Source of the DNA: Alphaproteobacteria bacterium
Lineage (GTDB): Bacteria; Pseudomonadota; Alphaproteobacteria; Puniceispirillales; UBA1172
Assembly (NCBI GenBank): GCA_016778985.1
Contig: JADHOM010000001.1
Location: 109,613-173,612, forward strand
DNA: 64,000 nucleotides
Direction: 5' to 3'
Part shown: positions 28,339 through 37,936 of the stretch, one piece after another
Position numbering within the stretch: the first letter of the stretch is position 1
Layout: each line of letters begins with the position of its first letter
Notes under the pieces: model-generated
Told to the model about the DNA's origin: nothing
Seen by the model: only the letters and a program-made list of their open reading frames with translations
Databases searched by the model: none
Translations under genes and position numbers: made by a program

Positions 28339-29685
28339 ATGGCTAAAAAACTCTATATCAAGACATATGGATGCCAGATGAATGTCTATGATTCAGCCCG
28401 TATGGCAGACACGCTGGCGCCGCTTGGCTATGTTGAAACCGATATCGTTGATGACGCCGATATGGTGGTCATTAATACGTGCCATATTCGTGAAAAAGCA
28501 GCGGAAAAAGTGTTTTCAGAATTAGGTCGTCTGCGGCGGATGAAAGAAACGCGCAAATCTGACCAAGATAAAGACCTGTCTATCGCCGTTGCTGGATGTG
28601 TGGCGCAAGCCGAAGGCGAAGAAATTGCGCGCCGGGCGCCTTGGGTTGATGTGATTGTTGGCCCCCAAGCCTATCACACCTTGCCCGAATTGGTCAGCAA
28701 GCTCGACCCATCATCACGCCGTGCTGTCATTAACACGGATTTTCCAGTTGAGGATAAATTTGATTTTCTTCCTGAAGAACATACTCCACGCGGGCCAGCG
28801 GCGTTTCTCTCAGTTCAGGAAGGCTGTGATAAGTTTTGCACATTTTGTGTTGTTCCTTACACCCGGGGGGCGGAGTTTTCGCGCCCGGTCAAAAGCATTA
28901 TGGATGAGGCTAAACGGCTTATTGCATCAGGGACGGTGGAGCTGTCTTTGCTTGGTCAGAATGTCAATGCGTGGCATGGTGAGGCCGAAGATGGGTCAAC
29001 ATGGAACTTTGGCCGATTGCTTTATGCCTTGGCAGAATTGGACGGGCTTAAACGTTTGCGCTATACCACGTCACATCCGTTAGATATGCATGATACGCTT
29101 TATGAAGCGCATGCCAATATTCCGCAACTGATGCCATATTTGCATCTGCCGGTGCAATCAGGGTCAAATCGCATATTATCGGCAATGAACCGCCGTCATG
29201 ATAGAGATACCTATTTTCGGATTATTGACCGCTTGCGCGATGGTCGCCCTGACCTTGCCTTAAGTGGGGATTTTATTGTTGGCTTTCCCGGCGAAACCGA
29301 TCGCGATTTTGCTGATACGCTTAACCTGATTAATACGGTCAATTATGCCTCAGCCTATTCGTTTAAATACAGCCCACGCCCCGGTACACCTGCGGCAAAT
29401 GAAGAGATGCAAGTTGATGAGGCGGTTAAATCAGAACGTCTCGCCGGCCTGCAACAGGTGCTGGCCGCCCAGCAACGCGCCTTTAATCATTCAAAATTGG
29501 ATCAGGTGATGGATGTGTTAATTGAACGCCCAGCTAATCGGGTTGGCCAGAAAGCCGGACGTTCGCCATGGATGCAGGCGGTTCATTTTAACGAAACCGC
29601 TGGTGCGATTGGTGATATTATTCCACTCAAAATTGTCTCAGCAACGCAAAACAGTCTTGCTGGAGAGCCTATTCTGTCAGTATAA
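28339..29685 (+). CDS. miaB: tRNA-2-methylthio-N6-dimethylallyladenosine synthase MiaB
   Basis: MiaB is a radical SAM methylthiotransferase acting on i6A37 of tRNAs that read codons starting with U. The N-terminal domain has three cysteines for the auxiliary 4Fe-4S cluster (Cys12 in TYGCQMN, Cys48 in INTCHIRE, Cys near 85 in VAGCVAQ). The radical SAM site is [16 protein letters not shown] (about 161-176). [16 protein letters not shown] text ([17 protein letters not shown]) and a C-terminal TRAM domain with [19 protein letters not shown] complete it. The length of 448 residues is normal. It leads a run of same-strand genes to trmB. Confidence 0.97.
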   Translation: MAKKLYIKTYGCQMNVYDSARMADTLAPLGYVETDIVDDADMVVINTCHIREKAAEKVFSELGRLRRMKETRKSDQDKDLSIAVAGCVAQAEGEEIARRAPWVDVIVGPQAYHTLPELVSKLDPSSRRAVINTDFPVEDKFDFLPEEHTPRGPAAFLSVQEGCDKFCTFCVVPYTRGAEFSRPVKSIMDEAKRLIASGTVELSLLGQNVNAWHGEAEDGSTWNFGRLLYALAELDGLKRLRYTTSHPLDMHDTLYEAHANIPQLMPYLHLPVQSGSNRILSAMNRRHDRDTYFRIIDRLRDGRPDLALSGDFIVGFPGETDRDFADTLNLINTVNYASAYSFKYSPRPGTPAANEEMQVDEAVKSERLAGLQQVLAAQQRAFNHSKLDQVMDVLIERPANRVGQKAGRSPWMQAVHFNETAGAIGDIIPLKIVSATQNSLAGEPILSV

Positions 29686-29719
29686 TAATCAATGACCAAA
29701 AAAGCAGGAAACGCATAGC

Positions 29720-30709
29720 GTGAAGCCAAAACCAGATTTACCTAATTCCATCACTATTGAGTTTGATGATAATCATGTGCTTCCCCTGCTTTATGGCCAT
29801 CACAATAGCAATCTGGCGCATATTGAAAAAACACTTGATGTCAGGCTCGACTCATTTGGCAACATCATTCAAATTTCAGGTGCAAAAGATAATGCCACTA
29901 TGGCAAAAAATGCTCTCGAAGCTATCTATAAACGTATATCAAATACCAAGGGCCAATCAGAAGAGGCACCAAAAGGCATGATTGATGATGCATTAAGGTG
30001 GGCGAAAAGCCAATCGCCAGACGCGATTAGCCGATTTGCTGAAAATTCCAGCGCCATAGCAACCTGGAAAAAAACCATCTCAGCGAAAAGTAAAATGCAG
30101 CAGGATTATCTTGATGCTATTGCCAAAAATGATGTCGTGTTTGGCATTGGCCCTGCGGGTACTGGCAAAACCTATCTGGCTGTGGCACGCGCTGTCGATG
30201 CCTTGAAATCTGGCCAAGTTGAGCGCATTATATTATCGCGCCCGGCGGTCGAAGCTGGCGAAAGGCTGGGCTTTTTGCCAGGTGATTTGAAAGAAAAGGT
30301 AGACCCATATTTGCGCCCATTATATGATGCAATTCATGACATGATGCCACCTGATAAAATGGATCGTATGATGGCGGCTGGGCAGATTGAAATTGCGCCA
30401 TTGGCGTTCATGCGGGGGCGGACATTGGCGCAATCCTTTGTTATCATAGATGAAGCACAGAACACGACTGCGGTTCAGATGAAGATGGTATTGACGCGGC
30501 TTGGCGATGACTCCAAAATGGTGATTACAGGTGATCTCGGTCAGATTGATCTGCCATCTGGGCAAATCTCTGGCCTTGCTGATGCAGTATCCCTGCTTGA
30601 TGGTGTAAAAGGAATTGATATTACAACATTTACTGGCGAAGATGTGGTAAGACACCCTGTTGTTGCTCGAATACTGAAAGCGTATGATAAAAGAGATAAT
30701 AAGACATAG
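29720..30709 (+). CDS. PhoH-family P-loop ATPase
   Basis: This 329-residue protein starts at GTG with AGGA nine bases upstream. The N-terminal 100 residues resemble a KH-like RNA-binding domain (VRLDSFGNIIQISGAKD). Walker A is GIGPAGTGKTYLAV (about 141-154), followed by RPAVEAGERLGFLPGDLKEKVDPYLRPLYDAI and Walker B as SFVIIDEAQNTT, the PhoH core. The PhoH-like proteins encoded next to ybeY are often called PhoL/YbeZ and are thought to be RNA-dependent ATPases or helicases in rRNA maturation. That order, phoH-ybeY-corC-lnt, is kept here, with 12 bases to ybeY. Confidence 0.95.
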   Translation: MKPKPDLPNSITIEFDDNHVLPLLYGHHNSNLAHIEKTLDVRLDSFGNIIQISGAKDNATMAKNALEAIYKRISNTKGQSEEAPKGMIDDALRWAKSQSPDAISRFAENSSAIATWKKTISAKSKMQQDYLDAIAKNDVVFGIGPAGTGKTYLAVARAVDALKSGQVERIILSRPAVEAGERLGFLPGDLKEKVDPYLRPLYDAIHDMMPPDKMDRMMAAGQIEIAPLAFMRGRTLAQSFVIIDEAQNTTAVQMKMVLTRLGDDSKMVITGDLGQIDLPSGQISGLADAVSLLDGVKGIDITTFTGEDVVRHPVVARILKAYDKRDNKT

Positions 30710-30721
30710 GCATGACCAAAG

Positions 30722-31309
30722 ATGACTGATGCAGCCGCGAGGCAGCCCACACCCATGACCGAAGATGATGATGCTGAAAGTATCGAGATAGCTATAACCG
30801 AACAGGTGATAGCAACGATATTGATCAAAGACCCATCTTGGTACGAGATTCTAAACAAAACAGATCAAGCACAGCTCTCGCTGGTGATGAAAGAAGCCAT
30901 GCGTATAGCTAATGATAAGGCGCTCCCGATTGCCGCCCCGACTACCATGCTGAAGACCATGCCGACGGCATTAACGATTATGCTCACCGATAATGGCCAG
31001 ATGGCCTTGCTTAATCAGCAATTCCGCCAGCAAGTGCTAGCCACCAATGTTTTGTCTTTTCCTGATGATGAGGATGATCAGTATCTGGGCGATATCGCGA
31101 TAGGCTATGCGATCACCAAAGCTGAGGCAGAGGCCGAAGGCAAACAGGCAGAGGATCATTTTCTGCATTTGCTTGTTCATGGTATCTTGCATTTGTTGGG
31201 GTATGATCACATCATTGACGATGATGCTAATGTCATGGAAGCCGAAGAAACTCGGATACTGGCGGCTATTGGTATTGCTGATCCTTATCAATCCCTTGGT
31301 GAGGTCTAA
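30722..31309 (+). CDS. ybeY: Endoribonuclease YbeY (16S rRNA maturation)
   Basis: YbeY is a zinc metalloprotein needed for 16S rRNA 3' maturation and ribosome quality control. The zinc site HLLVHGILHLLGYDH (H-X3-H-X5-H, about residues 144-158) is intact. The conserved ATNVLSFPDDED precedes it, where most homologues have PTNVLSFP. The protein is 195 residues with a longer acidic N-terminal extension than in enterobacteria. Its stop codon overlaps the corC start (TAATG), so the two are coupled. The upstream ATG at 30712 is closed by a stop after five codons. Confidence 0.95.
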   Translation: MTDAAARQPTPMTEDDDAESIEIAITEQVIATILIKDPSWYEILNKTDQAQLSLVMKEAMRIANDKALPIAAPTTMLKTMPTALTIMLTDNGQMALLNQQFRQQVLATNVLSFPDDEDDQYLGDIAIGYAITKAEAEAEGKQAEDHFLHLLVHGILHLLGYDHIIDDDANVMEAEETRILAAIGIADPYQSLGEV

Positions 31310-32193
31310 TGATGATAACTTCAGCTGGATCAAAAATGGGGTTTTGGAAAAAAATAAAAAATGGATTGAAGAAGCTCCTTCCTGGAAACTCCTCGCCTTT
31401 GGCGCGTGAAGAGATTGCCGAACTTCTGGAAGAATCATTTCGTGAAACGGTGCATTTTGATAGCCATGAAAGCACCTTGTTGCAAAATATGCTGGGTTTG
31501 CGCGATATTACGGCGCTTGATGTTATGGTGCCGCGGGCCGATATTTTTTATGTTGATCAATCCGATAGCATGGAACAGATCATTGAAAAAATCACCGACG
31601 CTGGCCATTCACGCGTGCCAGTCGTCAATGAAAATCTTGATCAGGTCGAAGGCATTTTGCATATCAAAGACCTGTTGCGGATGATGCAAGCGAATGAGAA
31701 AGTGAATATTACTTCTCTGTTGCGGCAACCGATCTTTATCTCGCCGACGATGCGGTTGCTGGATTTGTTGCAGGAAATGCGAATACGGCGGTTACATCTT
31801 GCCTTAGTTGTTGATGAATACGGTGGCACCGATGGCTTGATCACGATTGAGAATCTAGTCGAAGAGATTATTGGTGAGATCAATGATGAGCATGATGAGG
31901 ATACCACGCCATTATTTGATATTTCCAATGATGGAACTGCGATGGCTGATGCTCGTCTCGAAATTGAGATGCTGGAAGCTGTCACCGGCTCATTGCTTGA
32001 TGAAGACAATCAGGATGAGATTGATACTGTTGGTGGATTAGTTATATCTCTTGCCGGTCGGGTGCCGGGCCGTGGTGAAATTATCAGGCACCCATCAGGG
32101 CTTGAGTTTGAAATCATTGAAAGTGACCCACGCCATGTGTCGATAGTTAAAATTCGACGTTTAATCAAAACCCAGCAGAAATCAATCTCATGA
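31309..32193 (+). CDS. CorC/HlyC-type CBS-domain protein
   Basis: The 294-residue protein has no membrane segments. It shows two CBS modules: LDVMVPRADIFYVDQSDSMEQIIEKI to VEGILHIKDLLR (about 64-125), then PIFISPTMRLLDLLQEMRIRRLHLALVVDEYGGTDGLITIENLVEEIIGEINDE (about 136-190). A C-terminal CorC_HlyC transporter-associated domain follows (DTVGGLVISLAGRVPGRGE). The family is linked to magnesium/cobalt efflux and to envelope functions; the role is not settled. GAGG lies four bases before the ATG. It is coupled to ybeY upstream and to lnt downstream (ATGA overlap), the classic ybeY-corC-lnt order. Confidence 0.93.
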   Translation: MMITSAGSKMGFWKKIKNGLKKLLPGNSSPLAREEIAELLEESFRETVHFDSHESTLLQNMLGLRDITALDVMVPRADIFYVDQSDSMEQIIEKITDAGHSRVPVVNENLDQVEGILHIKDLLRMMQANEKVNITSLLRQPIFISPTMRLLDLLQEMRIRRLHLALVVDEYGGTDGLITIENLVEEIIGEINDEHDEDTTPLFDISNDGTAMADARLEIEMLEAVTGSLLDEDNQDEIDTVGGLVISLAGRVPGRGEIIRHPSGLEFEIIESDPRHVSIVKIRRLIKTQQKSIS

Positions 32194-33713
32194 TAAAGCA
32201 CTGGCCGGCATTAGCGGTGCCAGTGGCCGGTATGTTGGCAAGCTTCGCCCTGCCCCCTATGCACATTCTACCATTGCTGTTTGCTCTTGCCTATCCGATG
32301 GCACGGATGCTGGCTTGCCCAACAATGCGCGCCGCTTTCTGGGTTGGCTGGGGATGTGGATTAGGCTGGTTTCTTGTTTCATTATACTGGATCAGCAATG
32401 CCATGATGACGGGCGGCGAAGAGTTTTATTGGATGATCCCATTTGCGATGTTTTGTCTGCCATCTGTTTTGGCCATATTTTGGGGCGTTGCTTTTGCGCT
32501 TGCCTGGCGATCTGGAACATCACCAACAGTCAGATGGGCGGCCTTAATCGCATGGGTGATGATTGCCGAATATATGCGGGCATTCCTATTTACAGGGTTT
32601 CCGTGGCAATCCCCCGGAATGGTGTTTGCCATCGCCCCATTAGGGTTTGATCTGGCATCTGTTATTGGGGTGTTTGGATGCGGCGTTATCATGATAATGG
32701 TGGCGGGGCTACCACTTGCTTGGCGCCTAGATAAAGGCTTTGGTAAAGTCATATCAACCATACTGGCAGGGGTGGTAGTGGTCGCCGCCATTGCTGCTCA
32801 ACGGCCATTGGTTGATCATGCGGCATCAGGACTTACTGTGCGGATGGTTCAGCCCGCTATCCAGCAACAGGATAAATGGAAGTCTGAGCTGAGGGATCAG
32901 CATATAGCCGTGCATCTGGATCAAAGTCAAGCTGTTGGAGGCAATTCATCTGAACGCCCTGACCTGCCGGATCGTCCAGACTTGATTATCTGGGGTGAGG
33001 TCAGTTATGCCGGCTTTCTTGATCGCGATTGGGATAACGTCAATGCCAGATTATCAGAAGCAACCGCAGGCAGGTCATGGCTTATCCTTGGCGCTTTAAG
33101 AATACAGCATGAAGCCGATCAATCTAAATATTTCAATAGCATCTTTCTCATTAACCCAGATACGCGCATCAGCGGCATATACGATAAACGCTACTTAGTG
33201 CCTTGGGGCGAATATGTCCCATTTCGGCATATGTTTTCATTCGCGGATCATCTGGCTGGGGGCATAGATTTTTCGGCCGGGGCAAAGGCGGCTTTGCAAA
33301 GGCTTGAACGCTCAGATGGACAGATCGTTCATATCGCCCCCTTAATATGTTATGAAGTTATTTTTCCGGTTAGCACGCGCAAGGCCGCAGCAGGTGCTGA
33401 TATGATTGTTAACCTGACCAATGATGCTTGGTTTGGTGATAGTCTGGGGCCAAGACAGCATCTAGCGATGGCGCAAATGCGGTCTGCTGAACTAGGGCTG
33501 CCTATGGTAAGGGTCGCCACAACCGGTATTTCCGCCGCCATAGATGCTTATGGTAACATTACATCTCACATCAATTATAATGCTTCAGCGTGGCAGGATA
33601 CAGAAATCTCTGGCCGCACCCATACGGTTTATGCCAGTTATGGTGAGTTTGGATTCGTCATTTTAATGGTTATTTGTGTCTTAGCAGGGATAGGCTTTCG
33701 GTCGCGCAACTGA
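32190..33713 (+). CDS. lnt: Apolipoprotein N-acyltransferase Lnt
   Basis: Lnt adds the third acyl chain to the N-terminal cysteine of lipoproteins in the inner membrane, completing the pathway for proteins such as the lipoproteins in this window. The first 215 residues hold about six membrane helices. The periplasmic nitrilase domain follows with the Glu-Lys-Cys triad: Glu in IIWGEVSY (about 269), Lys in YDKRYLVPWGEYVPF (about 332) and Cys in LICYEVIF (about 386). A final membrane helix ends the protein. The length of 507 residues is typical. The start overlaps the corC stop by four bases. Confidence 0.96.
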   Translation: MIKHWPALAVPVAGMLASFALPPMHILPLLFALAYPMARMLACPTMRAAFWVGWGCGLGWFLVSLYWISNAMMTGGEEFYWMIPFAMFCLPSVLAIFWGVAFALAWRSGTSPTVRWAALIAWVMIAEYMRAFLFTGFPWQSPGMVFAIAPLGFDLASVIGVFGCGVIMIMVAGLPLAWRLDKGFGKVISTILAGVVVVAAIAAQRPLVDHAASGLTVRMVQPAIQQQDKWKSELRDQHIAVHLDQSQAVGGNSSERPDLPDRPDLIIWGEVSYAGFLDRDWDNVNARLSEATAGRSWLILGALRIQHEADQSKYFNSIFLINPDTRISGIYDKRYLVPWGEYVPFRHMFSFADHLAGGIDFSAGAKAALQRLERSDGQIVHIAPLICYEVIFPVSTRKAAAGADMIVNLTNDAWFGDSLGPRQHLAMAQMRSAELGLPMVRVATTGISAAIDAYGNITSHINYNASAWQDTEISGRTHTVYASYGEFGFVILMVICVLAGIGFRSRN

Positions 33714-33776
33714 TTGGCTTGACGCATAAAAAACGATGACTAGAATAAGCCAGGTTTTATATAAAAAGGATTGATA

Positions 33777-34937
33777 ATGACGCACCTCTTTACAAGCGAA
33801 TCTGTTTCTGAAGGCCATCCGGATAAAGTATGTGACCGTATCTCTGATGAAGTGGTTGATCTGCTTATTGGTAAGGATAAAGAAAGCCGCGTGGCGTGTG
33901 AGACATTTGCTACGACAAACCGAACAATCATCGGCGGTGAAATTCGGTGTAGCCAGAAAGTCGATAAAGACGAAATTATCGCTGTCGCTAGAGAAGCTGT
34001 TAAAAGTATCGGCTATGAGCAAGACGGCTACCATTGGCAACATATGGCGGTTGAATGTTATCTGCATGAACAATCCAGTGATATTGCACAAGGTGTTGAT
34101 GCCGGATCAAATAAAGACGAAGGTGCTGGCGATCAGGGAATTATGTTTGGCTATGCCTGTCAAGAAACCGATGTGCTTATGCCAGCGCCAATCTTATATT
34201 CGCATCAAATTCTGAAATCGCTGGCGGCGGCCCGACATTCGGGGCAGACTGATATTTTAGGGCCAGATAGCAAATCACAGATTACCTGTGTCTATGAGAA
34301 TGGCAAACCTGTGCGCGCGTCTAGTGTTGTTGTTTCAACTCAACATACCGAAGGTAGTGAGGGCAAAGTCCGGGATTTGGTGCGTGAACATGTCATCAAG
34401 ATTCTGCCTGATGGCTGGATGTGTGATGAAGATAATTTTTATGTTAACCCAACAGGCAAGTTTGTAGTTGGCGGCCCTGATGGTGATGCCGGGCTGACTG
34501 GCCGCAAGATTATCGTTGATACCTATGGTGGTGCAGCGCCTCATGGTGGTGGGGCATTTAGCGGCAAAGACCCGACAAAAGTTGATCGCTCAGCCGCCTA
34601 TGCTGCCCGATATTTAGCCAAAAATGTTGTCGCCGCTGGCTTGGCTGATAAATGCACTATTCAATTATCTTATGCGATAGGCGTATCAAAGCCATTATCT
34701 GTCTATGTCAATACGGCAGGAACAGGAAAGGTTGAGGACAGCATATTAGAAACCGTCTTACCTGAAGTCATGGATTTATCACCGCGCGGCATTCGTCAGG
34801 CGCTAGGGCTTAATGCCCCGATCTATGCTGCGACCGCCGCTTATGGGCATTTTGGCCGTGTCGCTGGTGAAGCTGGGGCAGGGAGTTTCAGCTGGGAAGC
34901 CACCAATCTGAAAGATGCTATCCTTAAGGCTGTATAA
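33777..34937 (+). CDS. metK: S-adenosylmethionine synthetase MetK
   Basis: MetK makes S-adenosylmethionine from ATP and methionine, supplying RsmI, MiaB, TrmB and UbiE encoded nearby. The protein opens with [21 protein letters not shown], containing the ATP-binding histidine. It also has [16 protein letters not shown] (about 115-130) and [19 protein letters not shown] (about 256-274), the family's P-loop-like signature. I start at the ATG at 33777, six bases after AAAGGA; a TTG two codons upstream is less likely. The length is 386 residues. No SAM riboswitch is evident in the 63-base leader. It is followed by trmB 15 bases later. Confidence 0.97.
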   Translation: MTHLFTSESVSEGHPDKVCDRISDEVVDLLIGKDKESRVACETFATTNRTIIGGEIRCSQKVDKDEIIAVAREAVKSIGYEQDGYHWQHMAVECYLHEQSSDIAQGVDAGSNKDEGAGDQGIMFGYACQETDVLMPAPILYSHQILKSLAAARHSGQTDILGPDSKSQITCVYENGKPVRASSVVVSTQHTEGSEGKVRDLVREHVIKILPDGWMCDEDNFYVNPTGKFVVGGPDGDAGLTGRKIIVDTYGGAAPHGGGAFSGKDPTKVDRSAAYAARYLAKNVVAAGLADKCTIQLSYAIGVSKPLSVYVNTAGTGKVEDSILETVLPEVMDLSPRGIRQALGLNAPIYAATAAYGHFGRVAGEAGAGSFSWEATNLKDAILKAV

Positions 34938-34952
34938 TCTGGATATGGATTG

Positions 34953-35648
34953 ATGCAACACCCATATGATCAGCCGCAATTTTATGGGCGGCGACGTGGC
35001 AGAAAGCTTCGCCCCGCGCAAGATGCCGCCTTGCAATATGGATTGGCAAATTATGGCATTACCGATGCTATGCTAGCTCAGCCTCCGATTAATCCGCGGC
35101 AGTGGTTTGATGCAAATTGTGACAGCCTCTGTCTGGAGATCGGTTTTGGCGGCGGTGAGCATTTAGCCGCGCGCGCGTCGCAATCGCCACATACAGGCTT
35201 TATTGGGGCTGAACCTTTTATCAATGGCGTGGCTAGCCTGTGTCGTCATGTCATTGACCAAAACCTCAATAATATTCGGGTTTGGTCTGATGATATTCGG
35301 CTTTTATTACCGCATCTTGAACATCATTGCTTGCAAGCGGTATATATTCTTTTTCCTGATCCATGGCCAAAACAGCGGCACCAAGCTCGCCGTATTCTGC
35401 AACCAGAAATGCTAGATATGTTGGCGCAACTGATTTGCTCAGGAGGTGAGCTATTACTGGCATCTGATGATCCAACAGCTAAGTCTTGGTTGCTGGCTAA
35501 CTCTATCCGTCATGATAGCTTTGTCTGGCAGGCAGAAACTGCTGCCGATTGGCGAACCCCTCCTCTTGACTGGCCCGGAACACGCTATATGCAGAAAGCT
35601 GAAAAGCAAGGGCGCAAGTCTGCATGGTTTCGGTTTTCTCGGGTTTAA
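34953..35648 (+). CDS. trmB: tRNA (guanine-N7-)-methyltransferase TrmB
   Basis: TrmB methylates G46 in the tRNA variable loop. The Rossmann motif LEIGFGGGEHLAARA (about 52-66) binds S-adenosylmethionine, and VYILFPDPWPKQRHQARRI (about 129-147) is the family signature with the catalytic Asp. The N-terminal FYGRRRGRKLRPAQ is the usual basic start. GGATATGGA lies before the ATG. The length of 231 residues is normal. It is co-directional with metK, a common alphaproteobacterial pair. Confidence 0.96.
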   Translation: MQHPYDQPQFYGRRRGRKLRPAQDAALQYGLANYGITDAMLAQPPINPRQWFDANCDSLCLEIGFGGGEHLAARASQSPHTGFIGAEPFINGVASLCRHVIDQNLNNIRVWSDDIRLLLPHLEHHCLQAVYILFPDPWPKQRHQARRILQPEMLDMLAQLICSGGELLLASDDPTAKSWLLANSIRHDSFVWQAETAADWRTPPLDWPGTRYMQKAEKQGRKSAWFRFSRV

Positions 35649-35658
35649 CCGCTAAGGC

Positions 35659-35687
35659 TTGCAATCACGCGATGAAATCGGTATAAT
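35659..35687 (+). promoter_or_regulatory. Sigma-70-type promoter of the rimP-nusA operon
   Basis: TTGCAA (35659-35664) and a perfect TATAAT (35682-35687) are 17 bases apart, just after the trmB stop. Transcription would start near 35694, giving a leader of about 155 bases to rimP. Confidence 0.62.
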
Positions 35688-35715
35688 AAATGTTACATTA
35701 TCGGCAATATGATGA

Positions 35716-35746
35716 TGGGCCTTCCGAAAGGAAGCGGCCCATTTTT
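35716..35746 (+). terminator. Intrinsic terminator in the rimP leader / after trmB
   Basis: TGGGCCTTCC (35716-35725), a GAAA loop, then GGAA-GC-GGCCCA (to 35741) form a stem with a two-base bulge, followed by TTTTTATTT. It lies downstream of the predicted rimP-operon promoter, so it could end metK-trmB transcripts or act as an attenuator for the rimP-nusA-infB operon. Confidence 0.8.
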
Positions 35747-35750
35747 ATTT

Positions 35751-35778
35751 GCTTAAATAATGGAGCTTAAATAACAGG
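35751..35778. repeat. 14-bp tandem duplication in the rimP leader
   Basis: GCTTAAATAATGGA (35751-35764) is followed by GCTTAAATAACAGG (35765-35778) and a partial third copy (GCCTAAATGG). Confidence 0.75.
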
Positions 35779-35848
35779 GCCTAAATGGTAGTGTTTAACG
35801 GAACACATGAGGCAAACGGAATAAAGGTGTTGGGTAAAGGCAGACGGA

Positions 35849-36346
35849 ATGGCGCAATCACCGCTTGAAAATCAGATTGAGGCATTGCTGACAGAGGCGA
35901 TTGATGAGAAAGGCTTTGAGCTTATTCGCATCAGCTATCGTGATGGTATATTGCAAATTATGGCTGAGCCAAAAGACCGGGATGTTGAAATGACGGTTGA
36001 GCATTGTGCTAGCATTTCACGGTCAGTGGCGATCATTCTTGATGAGCAAGACCCGATCACATCAAAATATCAGCTTGAGGTGACCTCACCCGGTGTATCA
36101 AGACCATTGATGAAACGTCCAGACTATGTGCGATTTCAAGGTGAATTGGTCAAGCTGACGACACGGGAATTAATTGATGGACGGCGCCGATTTCAAGGTC
36201 GGCTGATCGGCCTGACCGATGACGATAAGATTGAACTCGATACAAGTTTTGGGCCTGTATCACTGGATTATGGGTTGGTGGAAACCGCTAAACTAGACCC
36301 AACAGAAATTATGGAACGGCGGCTTAAAGCAAGACGGAAAGGATAG
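35849..36346 (+). CDS. rimP: Ribosome maturation factor RimP
   Basis: RimP assists late assembly of the 30S subunit. The 165-residue protein shows the N-terminal domain (ALLTEAIDEKGFELIRISYRDGILQIMAEP), the conserved VEHCASISRSVAIILDEQDPI and LEVTSPGVSRPLMKRPDYVRFQGELVKLTTRE, and a C-terminal SH3-like domain (GRLIGLTDDDKIELDT). It heads the operon rimP-nusA-ylxR-infB-rbfA-truB-rpsO, and nusA starts two bases after its stop. No close ribosome-binding site beats the GACGGA before the ATG. Confidence 0.96.
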   Translation: MAQSPLENQIEALLTEAIDEKGFELIRISYRDGILQIMAEPKDRDVEMTVEHCASISRSVAIILDEQDPITSKYQLEVTSPGVSRPLMKRPDYVRFQGELVKLTTRELIDGRRRFQGRLIGLTDDDKIELDTSFGPVSLDYGLVETAKLDPTEIMERRLKARRKG

Positions 36347-36349
36347 ATT

Positions 36350-37936
36350 ATGGATTCTTCAATTATTTCAGGCAATGAGTTGCTTCAGGTGGCTGATGTT
36401 GTTGCCAGAGAGAAAGCTATTGACCGCGAAGAAGTCTTAATCGCTATGGAGATGGCTATCCAGAAAGCAGGGCGGTCACGTTATGGGCAGGATCGTGATA
36501 TCCGCGCCATGATTGATCGCAAATCTGGTCAGATTACGCTCGAACAATTTACCGAAGTGGTGGATATTATTGAGGATGAGGTAACCCAGACAACGCTAGA
36601 GGACGCGAAGAAAATTGATAGCAGCCTCGACATTGGCAGCTTTATTCGGGAAACGTTGCCGCCGTTGGAATTCGGACGCATTGCTGCCCAAACCGCCAAG
36701 CAAGTGATCTCACAGCGGGTGCGTGAAGCAGAACGCGCACGCCAGTTTGAAGAATATAAAGGGCGTGAGGGCGAAATTGTTATCGGTACTGTCAAGCGCG
36801 CTGAAAACTACATGATTACCGTTGATCTTGGCCGCGCCGAAGCGGTCATCAGACGCGAAGATATGATCCCGAAAGAGATTATCAAACAAGGTGATCGGAT
36901 TAGAGCGCAAATCAAAGAAGTGCGTGAAGAATTGCGCGGCCCACAGATTTTCTTAACCCGCGCAGGTGATCAGTTTATGGCGGCGCTATTCACCCAAGAA
37001 GTGCCAGAAATCTATGATGGGATCATTGAGATTAAGGGCGTCGTCCGGGAGCCGGGTAGCCGAGCAAAAATGTCTGTGTACTCACATGATCCGAGCATCC
37101 ATCCGGTTGGATCATGTGTTGGTATGCGCGGCAGTAGAGTTCAGGCCGTTGTCAATGAACTGCATGGTGAAAAGATTGAAATTATCCCATGGTCAGAAGA
37201 TATTGTGAGCTTTGCCATTAATGCGCTGGCACCGGCAGAAGTCGCAAAAGTCGTGGTTCATCAGGACGAAGGCAGACTAGAGGTTATCGTGCCCAATGAT
37301 CAGCTTAGCCTTGCTATTGGTCGGCGTGGTCAAAATGTTCGTCTAGCCTCACAATTGACAGGCTGGTATATTGATATCCTGTCGCAATCAGAAGAATATG
37401 AGCGCTTCCAAGAGCGTTCTGAGAGCTTTATGGAACAGCTTGATATTGACGATGTTATTGCCAGCTTATTAGTGGCTGAGGGCTTTATCGGGATAGATGA
37501 TATCGCTGAGTCTGATGTCGAAGAGCTCATGAGTATCCAAGGTTTTGATGAGGGTATTGCCGAGGAATTGTGGAACCGAGCCGTTGATTTTGTTGAGCGT
37601 GAAAACACCCGCATCAATGCAGAAATGGCACAATTTACGGTTGCCAATGACTTGATTGAATTTAGCATGACAACACCTGCTATGATTCTTACGCTTGCTA
37701 AAAACGGCATCTTGACGCTGAATGATCTGGCTGATCTTGATATCGATGAAGTGGTCAAATATTTGGGCGAACATGGTGTTACCAGTGAGGAAAAAGCTGG
37801 TGAGATTATTATGGAAGCGCGCAAGCATTGGTTTGATGATGAACCCGAAGATGCCGCCGATGCCCCCGATGCCCCCGATAGTGATGCAGATGGCGATACC
37901 GCCACTGATGTCGAAAGTGAGGTCGCACCTGACTAA
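36350..37936 (+). CDS. nusA: Transcription termination/antitermination factor NusA
   Basis: NusA binds RNA polymerase and nascent RNA, promoting pausing, termination or antitermination. The 528-residue protein has an N-terminal polymerase-binding domain (1-130) and an S1 domain (GEIVIGTVKRAENYMITVDLGRAEAVI, about 140-175). Two KH domains follow (GSCVGMRGSRVQAVVNELHGEKIEIIPWS and LSLAIGRRGQNVRLASQLTGW). Two C-terminal acidic helix-hairpin-helix repeats come next (LLVAEGFIGIDDIAESDVEELMSIQGF and ILTLNDLADLDIDEVVKYLG), and an acidic tail is built from a 9-bp DNA repeat (near 37850-37880). It overlaps ylxR by 29 bases. Confidence 0.97.
   Translation: MDSSIISGNELLQVADVVAREKAIDREEVLIAMEMAIQKAGRSRYGQDRDIRAMIDRKSGQITLEQFTEVVDIIEDEVTQTTLEDAKKIDSSLDIGSFIRETLPPLEFGRIAAQTAKQVISQRVREAERARQFEEYKGREGEIVIGTVKRAENYMITVDLGRAEAVIRREDMIPKEIIKQGDRIRAQIKEVREELRGPQIFLTRAGDQFMAALFTQEVPEIYDGIIEIKGVVREPGSRAKMSVYSHDPSIHPVGSCVGMRGSRVQAVVNELHGEKIEIIPWSEDIVSFAINALAPAEVAKVVVHQDEGRLEVIVPNDQLSLAIGRRGQNVRLASQLTGWYIDILSQSEEYERFQERSESFMEQLDIDDVIASLLVAEGFIGIDDIAESDVEELMSIQGFDEGIAEELWNRAVDFVERENTRINAEMAQFTVANDLIEFSMTTPAMILTLAKNGILTLNDLADLDIDEVVKYLGEHGVTSEEKAGEIIMEARKHWFDDEPEDAADAPDAPDSDADGDTATDVESEVAPD

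Noticed and set aside
33714..33776. SAM or SAM/SAH riboswitch before metK
   Set aside because: The 63-base leader has no pseudoknot-type pairing that I can trace and none of the conserved riboswitch core bases I remember.
37722..37907. Longer N-terminus for the YlxR protein inside nusA
   Set aside because: The added residues are the out-of-frame translation of nusA and do not resemble YlxR.
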